64,000 nucleotides of DNA from Rhodoferax saidenbachensis (GTDB taxonomy: Bacteria; Pseudomonadota; Gammaproteobacteria; Burkholderiales; Burkholderiaceae_C). Below are positions 43,309 to 51,095 of this stretch, piece by piece. The position numbers and the translations under genes were made by a program. The stretch lies in the NCBI RefSeq assembly GCF_001955715.1, contig NZ_CP019239.1, forward strand, positions 2,790,001 through 2,854,000. The letters are read 5' to 3'. Each line of letters starts with the position of its first letter. The stretch's first letter is position 1. Under the pieces are notes generated by a model, which saw only the letters and a list, made by a program, of their open reading frames with translations, ran no database searches and was not told the origin of the DNA.

Positions 43309-44870
43309 CACAAGTTACCCCAGCGCCGCTGCCTGCCCAAGTGCGGCATCTGGTCATCGTGCTGGGAGACCAGCTCGATGCACACTCTTCGGCCTTGCAA
43401 GATGTCGATGCCACGCAAGATGTGGTGTGGATGGCGGAAGTGGCTGAGGAGTCCACCCATGTGTGGTCGGCCAAGCAGCGCATTGCGGTCTTCTTGTCTG
43501 CCATGCGCCACTTTGCCAACGACCTGCGCGTGCGGGGCTTTCCCGTGGTCTACACGCGGCTGGACGATGGCGACAACCGCGGCACATTGGCATTGGAACT
43601 GGACAAAACCATCACCCAACTGCAACCTGCAGCACTGGTCATGACAGCGCCCGGCGACTGGCGTGTGCTGCAAAGCCTGCGCAAGGTGGCGGCAGACCAC
43701 CAGTTGCCTTTGACTCTTCGCGATGACACCCACTTCTTCAGCACCGTGCGCGAGTTTGCTGCCCATGCCAAGGGCCGCAAACAACTGCGCCTGGAGTACT
43801 GGTACCGCGAACTGCGCCAGAAGCACGGCATCCTGATGGAGGGCAAAGACCCGGTGGGCGGGCAGTGGAATTTTGACGCGGACAACCGCGAATCCTTTGG
43901 CAAGGCAGGTCCGCAGAACGTGCCACCACCCACGCGTTTTGCGCCCGACGCCATCACGCTCGAAGTGATCGCGCTGGTCAACACACAATTCGCCAGCCAC
44001 CCCGGTGCGCTGCACACCTTTGGCTGGCCGGTGACGCGCGAACAGGCCGTGGTGGCTTTGCAAGCGTTTATTCAAGAACGCCTGCCGATGTTCGGTTTGT
44101 ACGAAGACGCCATGTGGTCGGGCGAGGCCTGGCTGTACCACTCGCACCTGAGCTGCGCGCTGAACCTCAAGCTGCTACAAGCCCGCGAAGTGGTGCAAGC
44201 CGCCGAAGACGCCTACCGCGCGGGCCATGCACCGCTGGCCGCCGTGGAGGGTTTCATCCGGCAAATCCTCGGTTGGCGCGAATATGTGCGCGGCATCTAC
44301 TGGACACAGATGCCCAGCTATTTGGAACGCAACGCGCTGGACGCACACGCCGAGTTGCCCGCCTGGTACTGGACGGGTGAGACCGACATGGCCTGCCTTA
44401 AAGACGCCATCACACAAACCCTGGAACACGGCTACGCCCACCACATCCAGCGACTGATGGTGACCGGCTTGTACGCCCTGCTACTGGGCGTGAAGCCGCA
44501 GGCGGTGCACGCCTGGTACCTGAGCGTGTATGTAGATGCGGTGGAATGGGTGGAACTGCCCAACACTTTAGGCATGAGCCAGTTTGGCGACGAAGGGCTG
44601 ATGGCCAGCAAGCCCTATGTAGCCAGCGGCAAATACATCCAGCGCATGAGCGACCACTGCAAAGGCTGCCGCTACGACCCCGCGCTTTCCACGGGTGACA
44701 AGGCCTGCCCGTACACCACGCTGTATTGGAATTTCTTGATACGGCACGAGCCGCTGCTCAACAAGAACCCGCGCATGGCGATGCAACTCAAAAATTTGGC
44801 GCGGCTGGATGATGCGGCGCGCGACGCGATTTCAACGCAGGCCCTTGCGCTTCAAGCGGCGGCGGATTGA
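43305..44870 (+). CDS. Fe-S bacterial photolyase (PhrB-like, FeS-BCP)
   Basis: 521 residues of the deoxyribodipyrimidine photolyase-related family. Cys364, Cys452, Cys455 and Cys468 have exactly the spacing (88, 3, 13) of the [4Fe-4S] ligands Cys350/438/441/454 in Agrobacterium PhrB. The FAD-binding helical part contains EGFIRQILGWREYVRGIYW and NTLGMSQFGDEGLMASKPY, typical of the group. PhrB repairs (6-4) photoproducts and carries FAD plus a lumazine antenna; the same activity is likely here. It overlaps the DUF2256 gene by four bases. Convergent with the LysR gene, with only 2 bases between. Confidence 0.94.
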   Translation: MTQVTPAPLPAQVRHLVIVLGDQLDAHSSALQDVDATQDVVWMAEVAEESTHVWSAKQRIAVFLSAMRHFANDLRVRGFPVVYTRLDDGDNRGTLALELDKTITQLQPAALVMTAPGDWRVLQSLRKVAADHQLPLTLRDDTHFFSTVREFAAHAKGRKQLRLEYWYRELRQKHGILMEGKDPVGGQWNFDADNRESFGKAGPQNVPPPTRFAPDAITLEVIALVNTQFASHPGALHTFGWPVTREQAVVALQAFIQERLPMFGLYEDAMWSGEAWLYHSHLSCALNLKLLQAREVVQAAEDAYRAGHAPLAAVEGFIRQILGWREYVRGIYWTQMPSYLERNALDAHAELPAWYWTGETDMACLKDAITQTLEHGYAHHIQRLMVTGLYALLLGVKPQAVHAWYLSVYVDAVEWVELPNTLGMSQFGDEGLMASKPYVASGKYIQRMSDHCKGCRYDPALSTGDKACPYTTLYWNFLIRHEPLLNKNPRMAMQLKNLARLDDAARDAISTQALALQAAAD

Positions 44871-44872
44871 CA

Positions 44873-45793
44873 TCAGACGCCAGCCGCCGCAGCCAGCTTT
44901 CGCAAGCCCTGTGCACTGTCACGCAAGTGCTGCCGGAAGATGTCGGCAATGGGCGAAAGCTTCTTTCCTTTGGGATACACAATGTGCCAGCTGGACTGGA
45001 TGGGCAATCCCTCAACATTCAGAACCGACACACCATGCTCCTTGCTACGCCCGTGCAGTGCGTGGATAGAGACAATCGACATCCCCAAACCACCCGCCAC
45101 CGATTCCTTGATCGCTTCATTGCTTCCCAGCTCCAGGCGAAGGCTGGGGCGAAACTTCTCTTTTTTGAAAAATCGGTCGATGGCCATGCGGGTGCCAGAC
45201 CCCTCCTCCCGCAGAATGAAACGCTGCGGCGCCAGATCCGCAAGCACGAGGTCCTTGCGTTTCGCCAGCGGGTTCGAACTCGCGCAGATGGCAACCAGAG
45301 GGTTGGGCATGAACACCTCCTGCACCAGGTCCATATCGGCGGGCGGCGTGGACATCACGTAGATGTCATCCAGGTTTCCCTTCAGGCGGCCGACCACACC
45401 GTCACGGTTCAGCACTTCGAGTGACACATCAATCTCGGGGTAACGTTTGCAAAACGTGCCCAGCAACCGGGGAACAAAATACTTGGCGGTGCTGACCACA
45501 GCGATGCGCAATTTCCCGCGCTGGTGGCCCTTGAGCGCTTCGACCTGCTGCTCAAAAACATTCCATTCGTCTGACAAGGTGCGTGCCGTACGCGCCAGCT
45601 CCTCACCAATCGCGGTCAGATACAGCTTGCGGGCGACGACCTCAAAAATGGGCATACCCAAAATGTCTGCCACTTCCTTGAGCTGCATGGAGGCTGTAGG
45701 CTGGGTCACATGCATGACCCTGGCGGCGGCACTCACGCTGCCTGTTTCGGCCAGAGCGAGTACCAGTCGAAGTTGTCGGAAGGAAATATGCAT
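44873..45793 (-). CDS. LysR-family regulator, CbbR-like
   Basis: 306 residues with N-terminal helix-turn-helix (MHISFRQLRLVLALAETGSV, then SAAARVMHVTQPTASMQLKE) and an effector domain typical of CbbR/CysB-type regulators (GKLRIAVVSTAKYFVPRLLG, then DIYVMSTPPADMDLVQEVF). CbbR members control CO2-fixation and carbon-concentration genes. It is divergent from an SbtA-type bicarbonate transporter across 86 bases that contain a perfect palindrome at 45800-45813, so control of that gene is very likely. No rubisco gene is in the window. Confidence 0.9.
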   Translation of the reverse strand: MHISFRQLRLVLALAETGSVSAAARVMHVTQPTASMQLKEVADILGMPIFEVVARKLYLTAIGEELARTARTLSDEWNVFEQQVEALKGHQRGKLRIAVVSTAKYFVPRLLGTFCKRYPEIDVSLEVLNRDGVVGRLKGNLDDIYVMSTPPADMDLVQEVFMPNPLVAICASSNPLAKRKDLVLADLAPQRFILREEGSGTRMAIDRFFKKEKFRPSLRLELGSNEAIKESVAGGLGMSIVSIHALHGRSKEHGVSVLNVEGLPIQSSWHIVYPKGKKLSPIADIFRQHLRDSAQGLRKLAAAAGV

Positions 45794-45799
45794 AGAAAT

Positions 45800-45813
45800 T
45801 TATCTATAGATAA
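45800..45813. promoter_or_regulatory. Perfect 14-bp palindrome, candidate LysR operator
   Basis: TTATCTATAGATAA is its own reverse complement and fits the LysR T-N11-A pattern. It lies 7 bases upstream of the regulator start and 67 bases upstream of the transporter start, followed by a second similar half (GTAGATATAA). This AT-rich stretch stands out in a GC-rich region. Confidence 0.7.
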
Positions 45814-45879
45814 GTAGATATAAATCGATTTTACAAATATGACTTGGCTGCCTAGGATGCACGCCAAGGAGAAACTTGT

Positions 45880-46896
45880 ATGCAGAACCTGCTGGACCCG
45901 GCGATTCTTTTTTTCATTTTTGGAGCGTTGGCTGGAGCCCTGAAGTCCAACCTGGAAATCCCCCCGCAGATATCCCGATTCCTGTCGCTTTACCTGCTGA
46001 TGGCGCTGGGTCTCAAAGGGGGCTTTGCGCTGGCACATTCCGGCCTGAGCACCCAGGTTGCCGTGAGCCTGGGCACCGCCATGCTGCTGGCCACCATCAT
46101 CCCCGTTGCCAGTTTTGCGCTGCTGCGCCGATTCGTTCCTCCCTTGGACGCCGCAGCGATTGCGGCCACCTATGGATCCATCAGCGCGGTGACGTTTGTG
46201 ACCGCAACGCAGTCCCTTGAAAACCAGGGTATTGCCTTTGGCGGATACATGTCCGCAGCGATGGCCCTGATGGAATCCCCGGCCATCATCCTTGCCGTGT
46301 TGCTGGCCAATGTGGTCAGGGCACGTGAAGCGAGTGTTGGGGAGCTGGCGCTTGGTTCAGGTGCGGCCGCCATACAGTCGCCATTTTCCACCTCGCAGCC
46401 GCGCGTTGCCCTTGGCAAAGTGCTGCACGAGTCCCTCACCGACGGCGCGCAATTGCTGCTGCTCGGAGCCATGGCCGTGGGGCTTCTGACGGGCGACTCC
46501 GGCAAGGCCAGCATGCAACCCTTCTCCGGCGATCTCTTCAAGGGCATGCTGGCCTTCTTCCTGCTGGACATGGGCCTGCTAACCGCACGCAATTTGGCAC
46601 AAATCAAGGGGCGCTCTCCGCTGCTCATGGCGTATGCCGTTTTGGCCCCCTTGGCCCATGCGGCGCTGGCGCTTCTCTTGGCTTTTTGCTTTGACATTCC
46701 AGCGGGTGACGCTGCATTGCTCATGGTGCTGGCAGCCAGTGCGTCTTACATTGCCGTACCTGCCGTGCTGCGTTTCGCCATCCCCGAAGCCAACCCGTCC
46801 ATCTATCTCGGGCTATCGCTGGGAATTACATTTCCCCTGAACATCCTGCTGGGCATACCGCTGTACACCTATGTTGCGACGCGGGTGCTCGCGTGA
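45880..46896 (+). CDS. sbtA: SbtA-type sodium-dependent bicarbonate transporter
   Basis: 338 residues, about ten membrane helices in two inverted halves. Family features are KSNLEIPPQISRFLSLYLL, ALGLKGGFALA, ATYGSISAVTFVTA and the C-terminal ASASYIAVPAVLRFAIPEAN, then SLGITFPLNILLGIP, as in the SbtA/DUF897 permeases. A ribosome binding site AAGGAG lies 10 bases before the ATG. SbtA imports HCO3- with Na+ across the inner membrane. No SbtB (PII-like) gene follows. The Mrp-type antiporter at the window start could supply the Na+ gradient, but this is speculation. Confidence 0.9.
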   Translation: MQNLLDPAILFFIFGALAGALKSNLEIPPQISRFLSLYLLMALGLKGGFALAHSGLSTQVAVSLGTAMLLATIIPVASFALLRRFVPPLDAAAIAATYGSISAVTFVTATQSLENQGIAFGGYMSAAMALMESPAIILAVLLANVVRAREASVGELALGSGAAAIQSPFSTSQPRVALGKVLHESLTDGAQLLLLGAMAVGLLTGDSGKASMQPFSGDLFKGMLAFFLLDMGLLTARNLAQIKGRSPLLMAYAVLAPLAHAALALLLAFCFDIPAGDAALLMVLAASASYIAVPAVLRFAIPEANPSIYLGLSLGITFPLNILLGIPLYTYVATRVLA

Positions 46897-46910
46897 CGGG
46901 TAGCGCGGCC

Positions 46911-46942
46911 CTAAGGTTGGCCCGGAATTTTCGGGCCCTTAG
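46911..46942. terminator. Hairpin terminator between convergent genes
   Basis: CTAAGG-TTGGCCCG, loop GAATTTT, CGGGCC-CTTAG forms a strong stem just after sbtA; its right arm overlaps the TAA stop of the convergent gene at 46939. It could serve both directions. Confidence 0.65.
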
Positions 46943-47595
46943 TCCAGCCGACCGTACTGCGTGCCGCCGATCATGATGCCGCCGTCCAGCGGGGCCAGAT
47001 CGCTTTGGTATTCCCGGTCGCCCACCGTCAGGGGCGGAGGCGCGTAGCCGTCCTTGAGTGCCTGCATGAAGGCGCGGGTTTCTTCTTCGGAAATCGGTTC
47101 GTAGTTGGGGCCGCCGATGGCGGCAATGCGGCTCTGGCCCGCAGGCTGCTCGCCGGAAGCGAGCTTGCGCTGCGCCTCGGCCTCGGCCGTGCTGCGGTCT
47201 GTCACCCGTGCGTGGAATTCAAACTGGCTTTCCGTCTCGCTCACACGCCAGTAGGTGCCGTCGATCAACACACCAAACCGTTTGTAGGCGTCCATGCGCA
47301 ACATGTGTTCGATGGCGGCGAAGCTTTTGGTCTTGTTGGGGCGGCTGGTCACGAAGGACTTGGCCACATCGATCATGGCAATGAAGCGGTGGTGGCGCTC
47401 ATCCACCGGCATGACCTTGAACTTGTACATGCTGCCAATGACTTCCATACCCAGAAAGGTGTCGCGAATGCTCTGGTACAGCATCTCGCGCCGAAAAGCC
47501 TTGCGCTCCTCCAGATTCATGCGCTGGGTATTGGCAGCCGCCGGGTTCGGCTCTGCTGCGGCAGAGGCAGATTTCTTCTTGAAAATGGAAAACAT
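46939..47595 (-). CDS. Conserved protein of unknown function
   Basis: 218 residues from the ATG at 47595 (MFSIFKKKSASAAAEPNPA). A short basic N-terminus and Ala/Pro linker precede a mixed alpha/beta domain (LEERKAFRREMLYQSIRDTF, then FIAMIDVAKSFVTSRPNKTK, then AYKRFGVLIDGTYWRVSETE). The C-terminal part contains a Pro-rich loop (DGYAPPPLTVGDREYQSDLA). No signal peptide or membrane helix. It looks like a conserved Burkholderiales protein; I know of no function. An upstream extension to 47673 is possible but less likely. Confidence 0.75.
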   Translation of the reverse strand: MFSIFKKKSASAAAEPNPAAANTQRMNLEERKAFRREMLYQSIRDTFLGMEVIGSMYKFKVMPVDERHHRFIAMIDVAKSFVTSRPNKTKSFAAIEHMLRMDAYKRFGVLIDGTYWRVSETESQFEFHARVTDRSTAEAEAQRKLASGEQPAGQSRIAAIGGPNYEPISEEETRAFMQALKDGYAPPPLTVGDREYQSDLAPLDGGIMIGGTQYGRLD

Positions 47596-47726
47596 GGTTT
47601 TTTGGGTCAACGACGATCGGGCTTTCTCAGGCGTGTTGCCCGGAAGCATTCTTGGAGGTGAGCGTAACGGCATCCCTGGCGGGTGTCAAAAATGCGTTGC
47701 GAAATACACAAACACGGAGAAAGTTA

Positions 47727-47793
47727 CAACTAAAAACAGCCTCCAGCCCGCATGGAATATGCGCAAACAGCTACTAATTTAGTAGCTGTTTGA
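47727..47793 (+). repeat. Dispersed 55-bp repeat with strong hairpin, copy F
   Basis: CAGCCTCCAGCCCGCATGGA, then ATATGCGCAAACAGCTACTA. The 3' half is a perfect hairpin: AAACAGCTACTAA (47765-47777), one base, and its complement (47779-47791). It starts 3 bases beyond the parC stop, so it may act as a transcript end or stabiliser for parC. Confidence 0.82.
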
Positions 47794-47794
47794 C

Positions 47795-50179
47795 CTACTC
47801 CACCCGGCTGATGGACGTCGGTTTGAAGCCCAGATCCGCCGCCTTGCCCTTGCGCCCCCGCGCGGCGCGGGCGTTGTTCAGGCTGCGAATCTCCAGGGTT
47901 TCGTCCCGCTCCTTGCCGCCGCGGCCAATACCGTCGATGCGGATGCTGCGGGTATAGGCGGCCGCACCGGCCAGCGTATCCTTGGGCTCCAGGTCGATCA
48001 ACATCAGGCCGCGACCGCCCTTTTCCATGGTCTTGAGTTCGCTGATCTCGAACGTCAGGATGCGGCCACCGGTCGATGCACACGCCACGTGGGTTGCAGG
48101 CGCGACCAGCGGTGCAGGTGTTCCCGCCACCGTGACCTTGCCTTGCGCGCCCGACACCAGCGATGGGGCGCACTGGGTCTCGCCCTCCCCCACACCGACA
48201 AACGCCTTGCCGGCTTTCTGCCGCGAAATCATGTTCTCCACCGAGGCCATGAAACCGTAACCACCGGTGCTGGACAAGAGCAGCGTGGCGTTGGAGGGGC
48301 CCGCAAAGTAATGCAGCATTTGCGTGCCACTTTCCAGCTCGATCAAGGTCGTCACCGGCTGGCCATCGCCACGGCCGCCAGGCAGTAGCGACACCGCCAC
48401 CGAATAGATGCGCCCGTTCGAGCCGAACACCAAGAGCGTGTCCACACTGCGGCATTCAAAGGTGCCGTACAGGCCGTCACCGGCCTTGAAGGCAAAGGTG
48501 GACGCCTCGTGGCCATGGCCGGTGCGTGCGCGCACCCAGCCTTTTTCACTGATCACTACGGTCACCGGCTCGTCCACCACCTTGACTTCGGCCACGGCCT
48601 TTTTCTCGGTTTGGATCAGCGTGCGACGCGCATCGGCAAACACTTTCGCGTCGGCCTCGATCTCCTTGATCATCAGGCGGCGCAGTGCGGCGGGGCTGCC
48701 CAGAATTTCTTCGAGCTTGCCCTGCTCGCCTCGCAGCTCGGACAGCTCTTGCTCGATCTTGATACCTTCCAGCCGCGCCAGTTGGCGCAGGCGGATTTCG
48801 AGGATGTCTTCGGCCTGGCGGTCGCTGAGTTTGAAACGTTCTATCAGCGCGGCCTTGGGCTCATCCGACTGGCGGATGATGGCAATCACTTCGTCGATGT
48901 TCAGCAGAACGGTCTGCCGACCTTCAAGGATGTGGATGCGGTCCAGCACCTTGCCCAGGCGGTGGCGGCTGCGTTTCTCGATCGTCGTCTGGCGGAAGCT
49001 GATCCACTCGGTGAGCATCTGGCGCAACGACTTCTGCGTGGGCCGGCCGTCCAACCCCACCATGGTCAGGTTAATGGGCGACGACGTTTCCAGGCTGGTG
49101 TGGGCCAAGAGTGCGGTGATCAGCTCCTGCTGCTCGATGCGGCTGGTCTTGGGCTCGAACACCAGACGCACCATCGCGTCCTTGTTCGACTCATCGCGCA
49201 CCACGTCCAGCACGCTCAGGATGCTGGCTTTCAGTTGTGTCTGCTCTTGCGACAGCGCTTTCTTGCCGGCCTTGACCTTGGGGTTGGTCAGTTCTTCAAT
49301 TTCTTCCAGCACGCGCTGGCTGCTGACACCCGGCGGCAACTCGGTCACGACCAGTTGCCACTGGCCACGCGCCAGGTCTTCGATCTTCCAGCGCGCACGC
49401 ACTTTCAGCGAGCCACGCCCTGTGCGATAAGCATCGGCAATGTCCTGGGCCGGGCTGATGATCTGGCCGCCACCGGGGAAGTCGGGGCCGGGCACCAGTG
49501 TGTACAGCTCGTTATCCGCCATCGCGGGGGTCTTGATCAGCGCCACACAGGCGTCGGCGATCTCACGCAGGTTATGGCTGGGGATCTCGGTGGCCAAGCC
49601 GACCGCAATGCCGCTGGCACCGTTCAATAAACTGAATGGCAGGCGCGCCGGCAATTGGCAAGGCTCTTCGGTCGAGCCATCGTAGTTGGGCTGAAACTCC
49701 ACCGTACCCTGGTCGATTTCATCGAGCAACAGCGTGGTGATCTTGGCCAGGCGTGCTTCCGTGTAGCGCATCGCGGCAGCACCGTCGCCGTCACGGCTAC
49801 CGAAGTTGCCCTGGCCATCGACCAACGGGTAGCGTTGCGAGAAGTCTTGCGCCATGCGCACCAGCGCGTCGTAGGCCGACTGGTCACCGTGCGGGTGGAA
49901 ACGGCCCAGCACATCACCGACCACGCGCGCGCTCTTGACCGGCTTGGCGCCGGTGTTGCCATTGGCGCCACCAAAGCCCAGCCCCATGCGCGACATGGAA
50001 TACAGAATGCGCCGCTGTACCGGTTTCAAACCATCGCACACATCGGGCAATGCGCGGCCCTTGACCACGCTGAGGGCGTACTCCAGGTAGGCACGCTGTG
50101 CGTAAGTGGCCAGGTTGAGCTGGTCATCGCCGTCACCGGCAGATTCAGGAGCGAGGTCGAGGATGGGTTGGTCGGTCAT
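47795..50179 (-). CDS. parC: DNA topoisomerase IV subunit A
   Basis: 794 residues, the length usual for ParC in this group. N-terminal breakage-reunion domain with [20 protein letters not shown] and the catalytic Tyr in [13 protein letters not shown]; a C-terminal beta-pinwheel with fewer blades than GyrA and no complete GyrA box. With ParE it decatenates daughter chromosomes. It is the last gene of the parE-transglycosylase-parC run on the minus strand, 41 bases after the transglycosylase stop. Confidence 0.96.
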   Translation of the reverse strand: MTDQPILDLAPESAGDGDDQLNLATYAQRAYLEYALSVVKGRALPDVCDGLKPVQRRILYSMSRMGLGFGGANGNTGAKPVKSARVVGDVLGRFHPHGDQSAYDALVRMAQDFSQRYPLVDGQGNFGSRDGDGAAAMRYTEARLAKITTLLLDEIDQGTVEFQPNYDGSTEEPCQLPARLPFSLLNGASGIAVGLATEIPSHNLREIADACVALIKTPAMADNELYTLVPGPDFPGGGQIISPAQDIADAYRTGRGSLKVRARWKIEDLARGQWQLVVTELPPGVSSQRVLEEIEELTNPKVKAGKKALSQEQTQLKASILSVLDVVRDESNKDAMVRLVFEPKTSRIEQQELITALLAHTSLETSSPINLTMVGLDGRPTQKSLRQMLTEWISFRQTTIEKRSRHRLGKVLDRIHILEGRQTVLLNIDEVIAIIRQSDEPKAALIERFKLSDRQAEDILEIRLRQLARLEGIKIEQELSELRGEQGKLEEILGSPAALRRLMIKEIEADAKVFADARRTLIQTEKKAVAEVKVVDEPVTVVISEKGWVRARTGHGHEASTFAFKAGDGLYGTFECRSVDTLLVFGSNGRIYSVAVSLLPGGRGDGQPVTTLIELESGTQMLHYFAGPSNATLLLSSTGGYGFMASVENMISRQKAGKAFVGVGEGETQCAPSLVSGAQGKVTVAGTPAPLVAPATHVACASTGGRILTFEISELKTMEKGGRGLMLIDLEPKDTLAGAAAYTRSIRIDGIGRGGKERDETLEIRSLNNARAARGRKGKAADLGFKPTSISRVE

Positions 50180-50220
50180 AACAAGAGCAAAAACAGTAAG
50201 AGGTCAGCGGTGGTGGATGC

Positions 50221-51093
50221 CTAACGGGCACCCGTGCCAAGTGGTATCTCGGCAGGTTTGATGGACGTGGACGGAATGGCGGGGCCCAGGTTCAGGCCGT
50301 CCAGGGAGCGCACCATATTGCCGCGCCCGTACCCCGGCCCGGGCAGCACGGCGCGTACACGGCCGTTGGCCACCGGAGGTTTGTCACTGGGCGGGCGAAG
50401 CGCTTCGTAGAGTTGCAGCACGGTTTTGACGTAGTTCTGCGTTTCGCGAAAGTTGGGAATCTGGTTGCCCGCCTTTTGCACCGCGCCTTCACCAGCGTTG
50501 TAGGCGGCCACGGCCAGCTCCAGCCGGTTGGGGAACATCTGGATCAGGTCGCGCAGGTAGCGGGTGCCGGTGTTGATATTAGTGCGAGGGTCGGTCAATT
50601 TGCGGGCGATGGGGCCATAACGGTCGTCCACCAGCCCGTAGCGCTCCCCGGTGGCAGGCATGACCTGCATCAGGCCCACGGCGCCTTTGGGCGAGACGGC
50701 ATCGGTGTCAAAGCCGGATTCGGTAGCGATCACCGCCTTGAGCAAAGCGTAGTCCACGCGGTAGGTGTCCGCCGCCGCCTGCACATGGCGCTGCGCGGAT
50801 TTGAAGCCGGGCGACGACTCAATGAACGCCAACAAGCGCGGCGTTGCCGACTGCAGGGGTGGCAACTGTGGGTCGTTGGCGGCCGCGTCGGGCAGCGGGT
50901 CCAGGTTGGAGCGCCCGCGGAAAAACAGCTCGTAGCGCGCATCCATCTGGCTGGAGGCGAAGTGCGCCACGCCACGCTCGTCCACATAACTCCAGATGTC
51001 CGCTTGGGCATCAAAAGAGGCCATAGCCCCAATGGACATTGCGCAAGCAGCTACCATTTTCATAGCAAATAGACGACCCACAGCATGCGCCAT
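50221..51093 (-). CDS. Lytic transglycosylase (SLT domain) with DUF4124
   Basis: 290 residues. Signal peptide 1-31 (cleavage AQA-D32), then a short DUF4124-like module (DIWSYVDERGVAHFASSQMD) and an SLT domain with catalytic Glu125 (VIATESGFDTDAVSPKGAVG), GLMQVMPATG and AAYNAGEGAVQ. It cleaves peptidoglycan between MurNAc and GlcNAc in the periplasm. The start is 2 bases after the parE stop, so translation is coupled; an internal ATG at codon 11 (MKMVAACAMS) would give a more classic signal peptide. Most of the signal peptide (RLFAMKMVAACAMSIGAM) is encoded by a copy of the dispersed 55-bp repeat (51018-51070). Confidence 0.92.
   Translation of the reverse strand: MAHAVGRLFAMKMVAACAMSIGAMASFDAQADIWSYVDERGVAHFASSQMDARYELFFRGRSNLDPLPDAAANDPQLPPLQSATPRLLAFIESSPGFKSAQRHVQAAADTYRVDYALLKAVIATESGFDTDAVSPKGAVGLMQVMPATGERYGLVDDRYGPIARKLTDPRTNINTGTRYLRDLIQMFPNRLELAVAAYNAGEGAVQKAGNQIPNFRETQNYVKTVLQLYEALRPPSDKPPVANGRVRAVLPGPGYGRGNMVRSLDGLNLGPAIPSTSIKPAEIPLGTGAR
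51018..51070 (+). repeat. Dispersed 55-bp repeat forming the transglycosylase signal peptide, copy G
   Basis: GGCCATAGCCCCAATGGACA, then TTGCGCAAGCAGCTACCATT, then TTCATAGCAAAT on the + strand, antisense to the gene. It matches the intergenic copies along its whole length and stays in frame. Confidence 0.82.
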
Positions 51094-51095
51094 GG

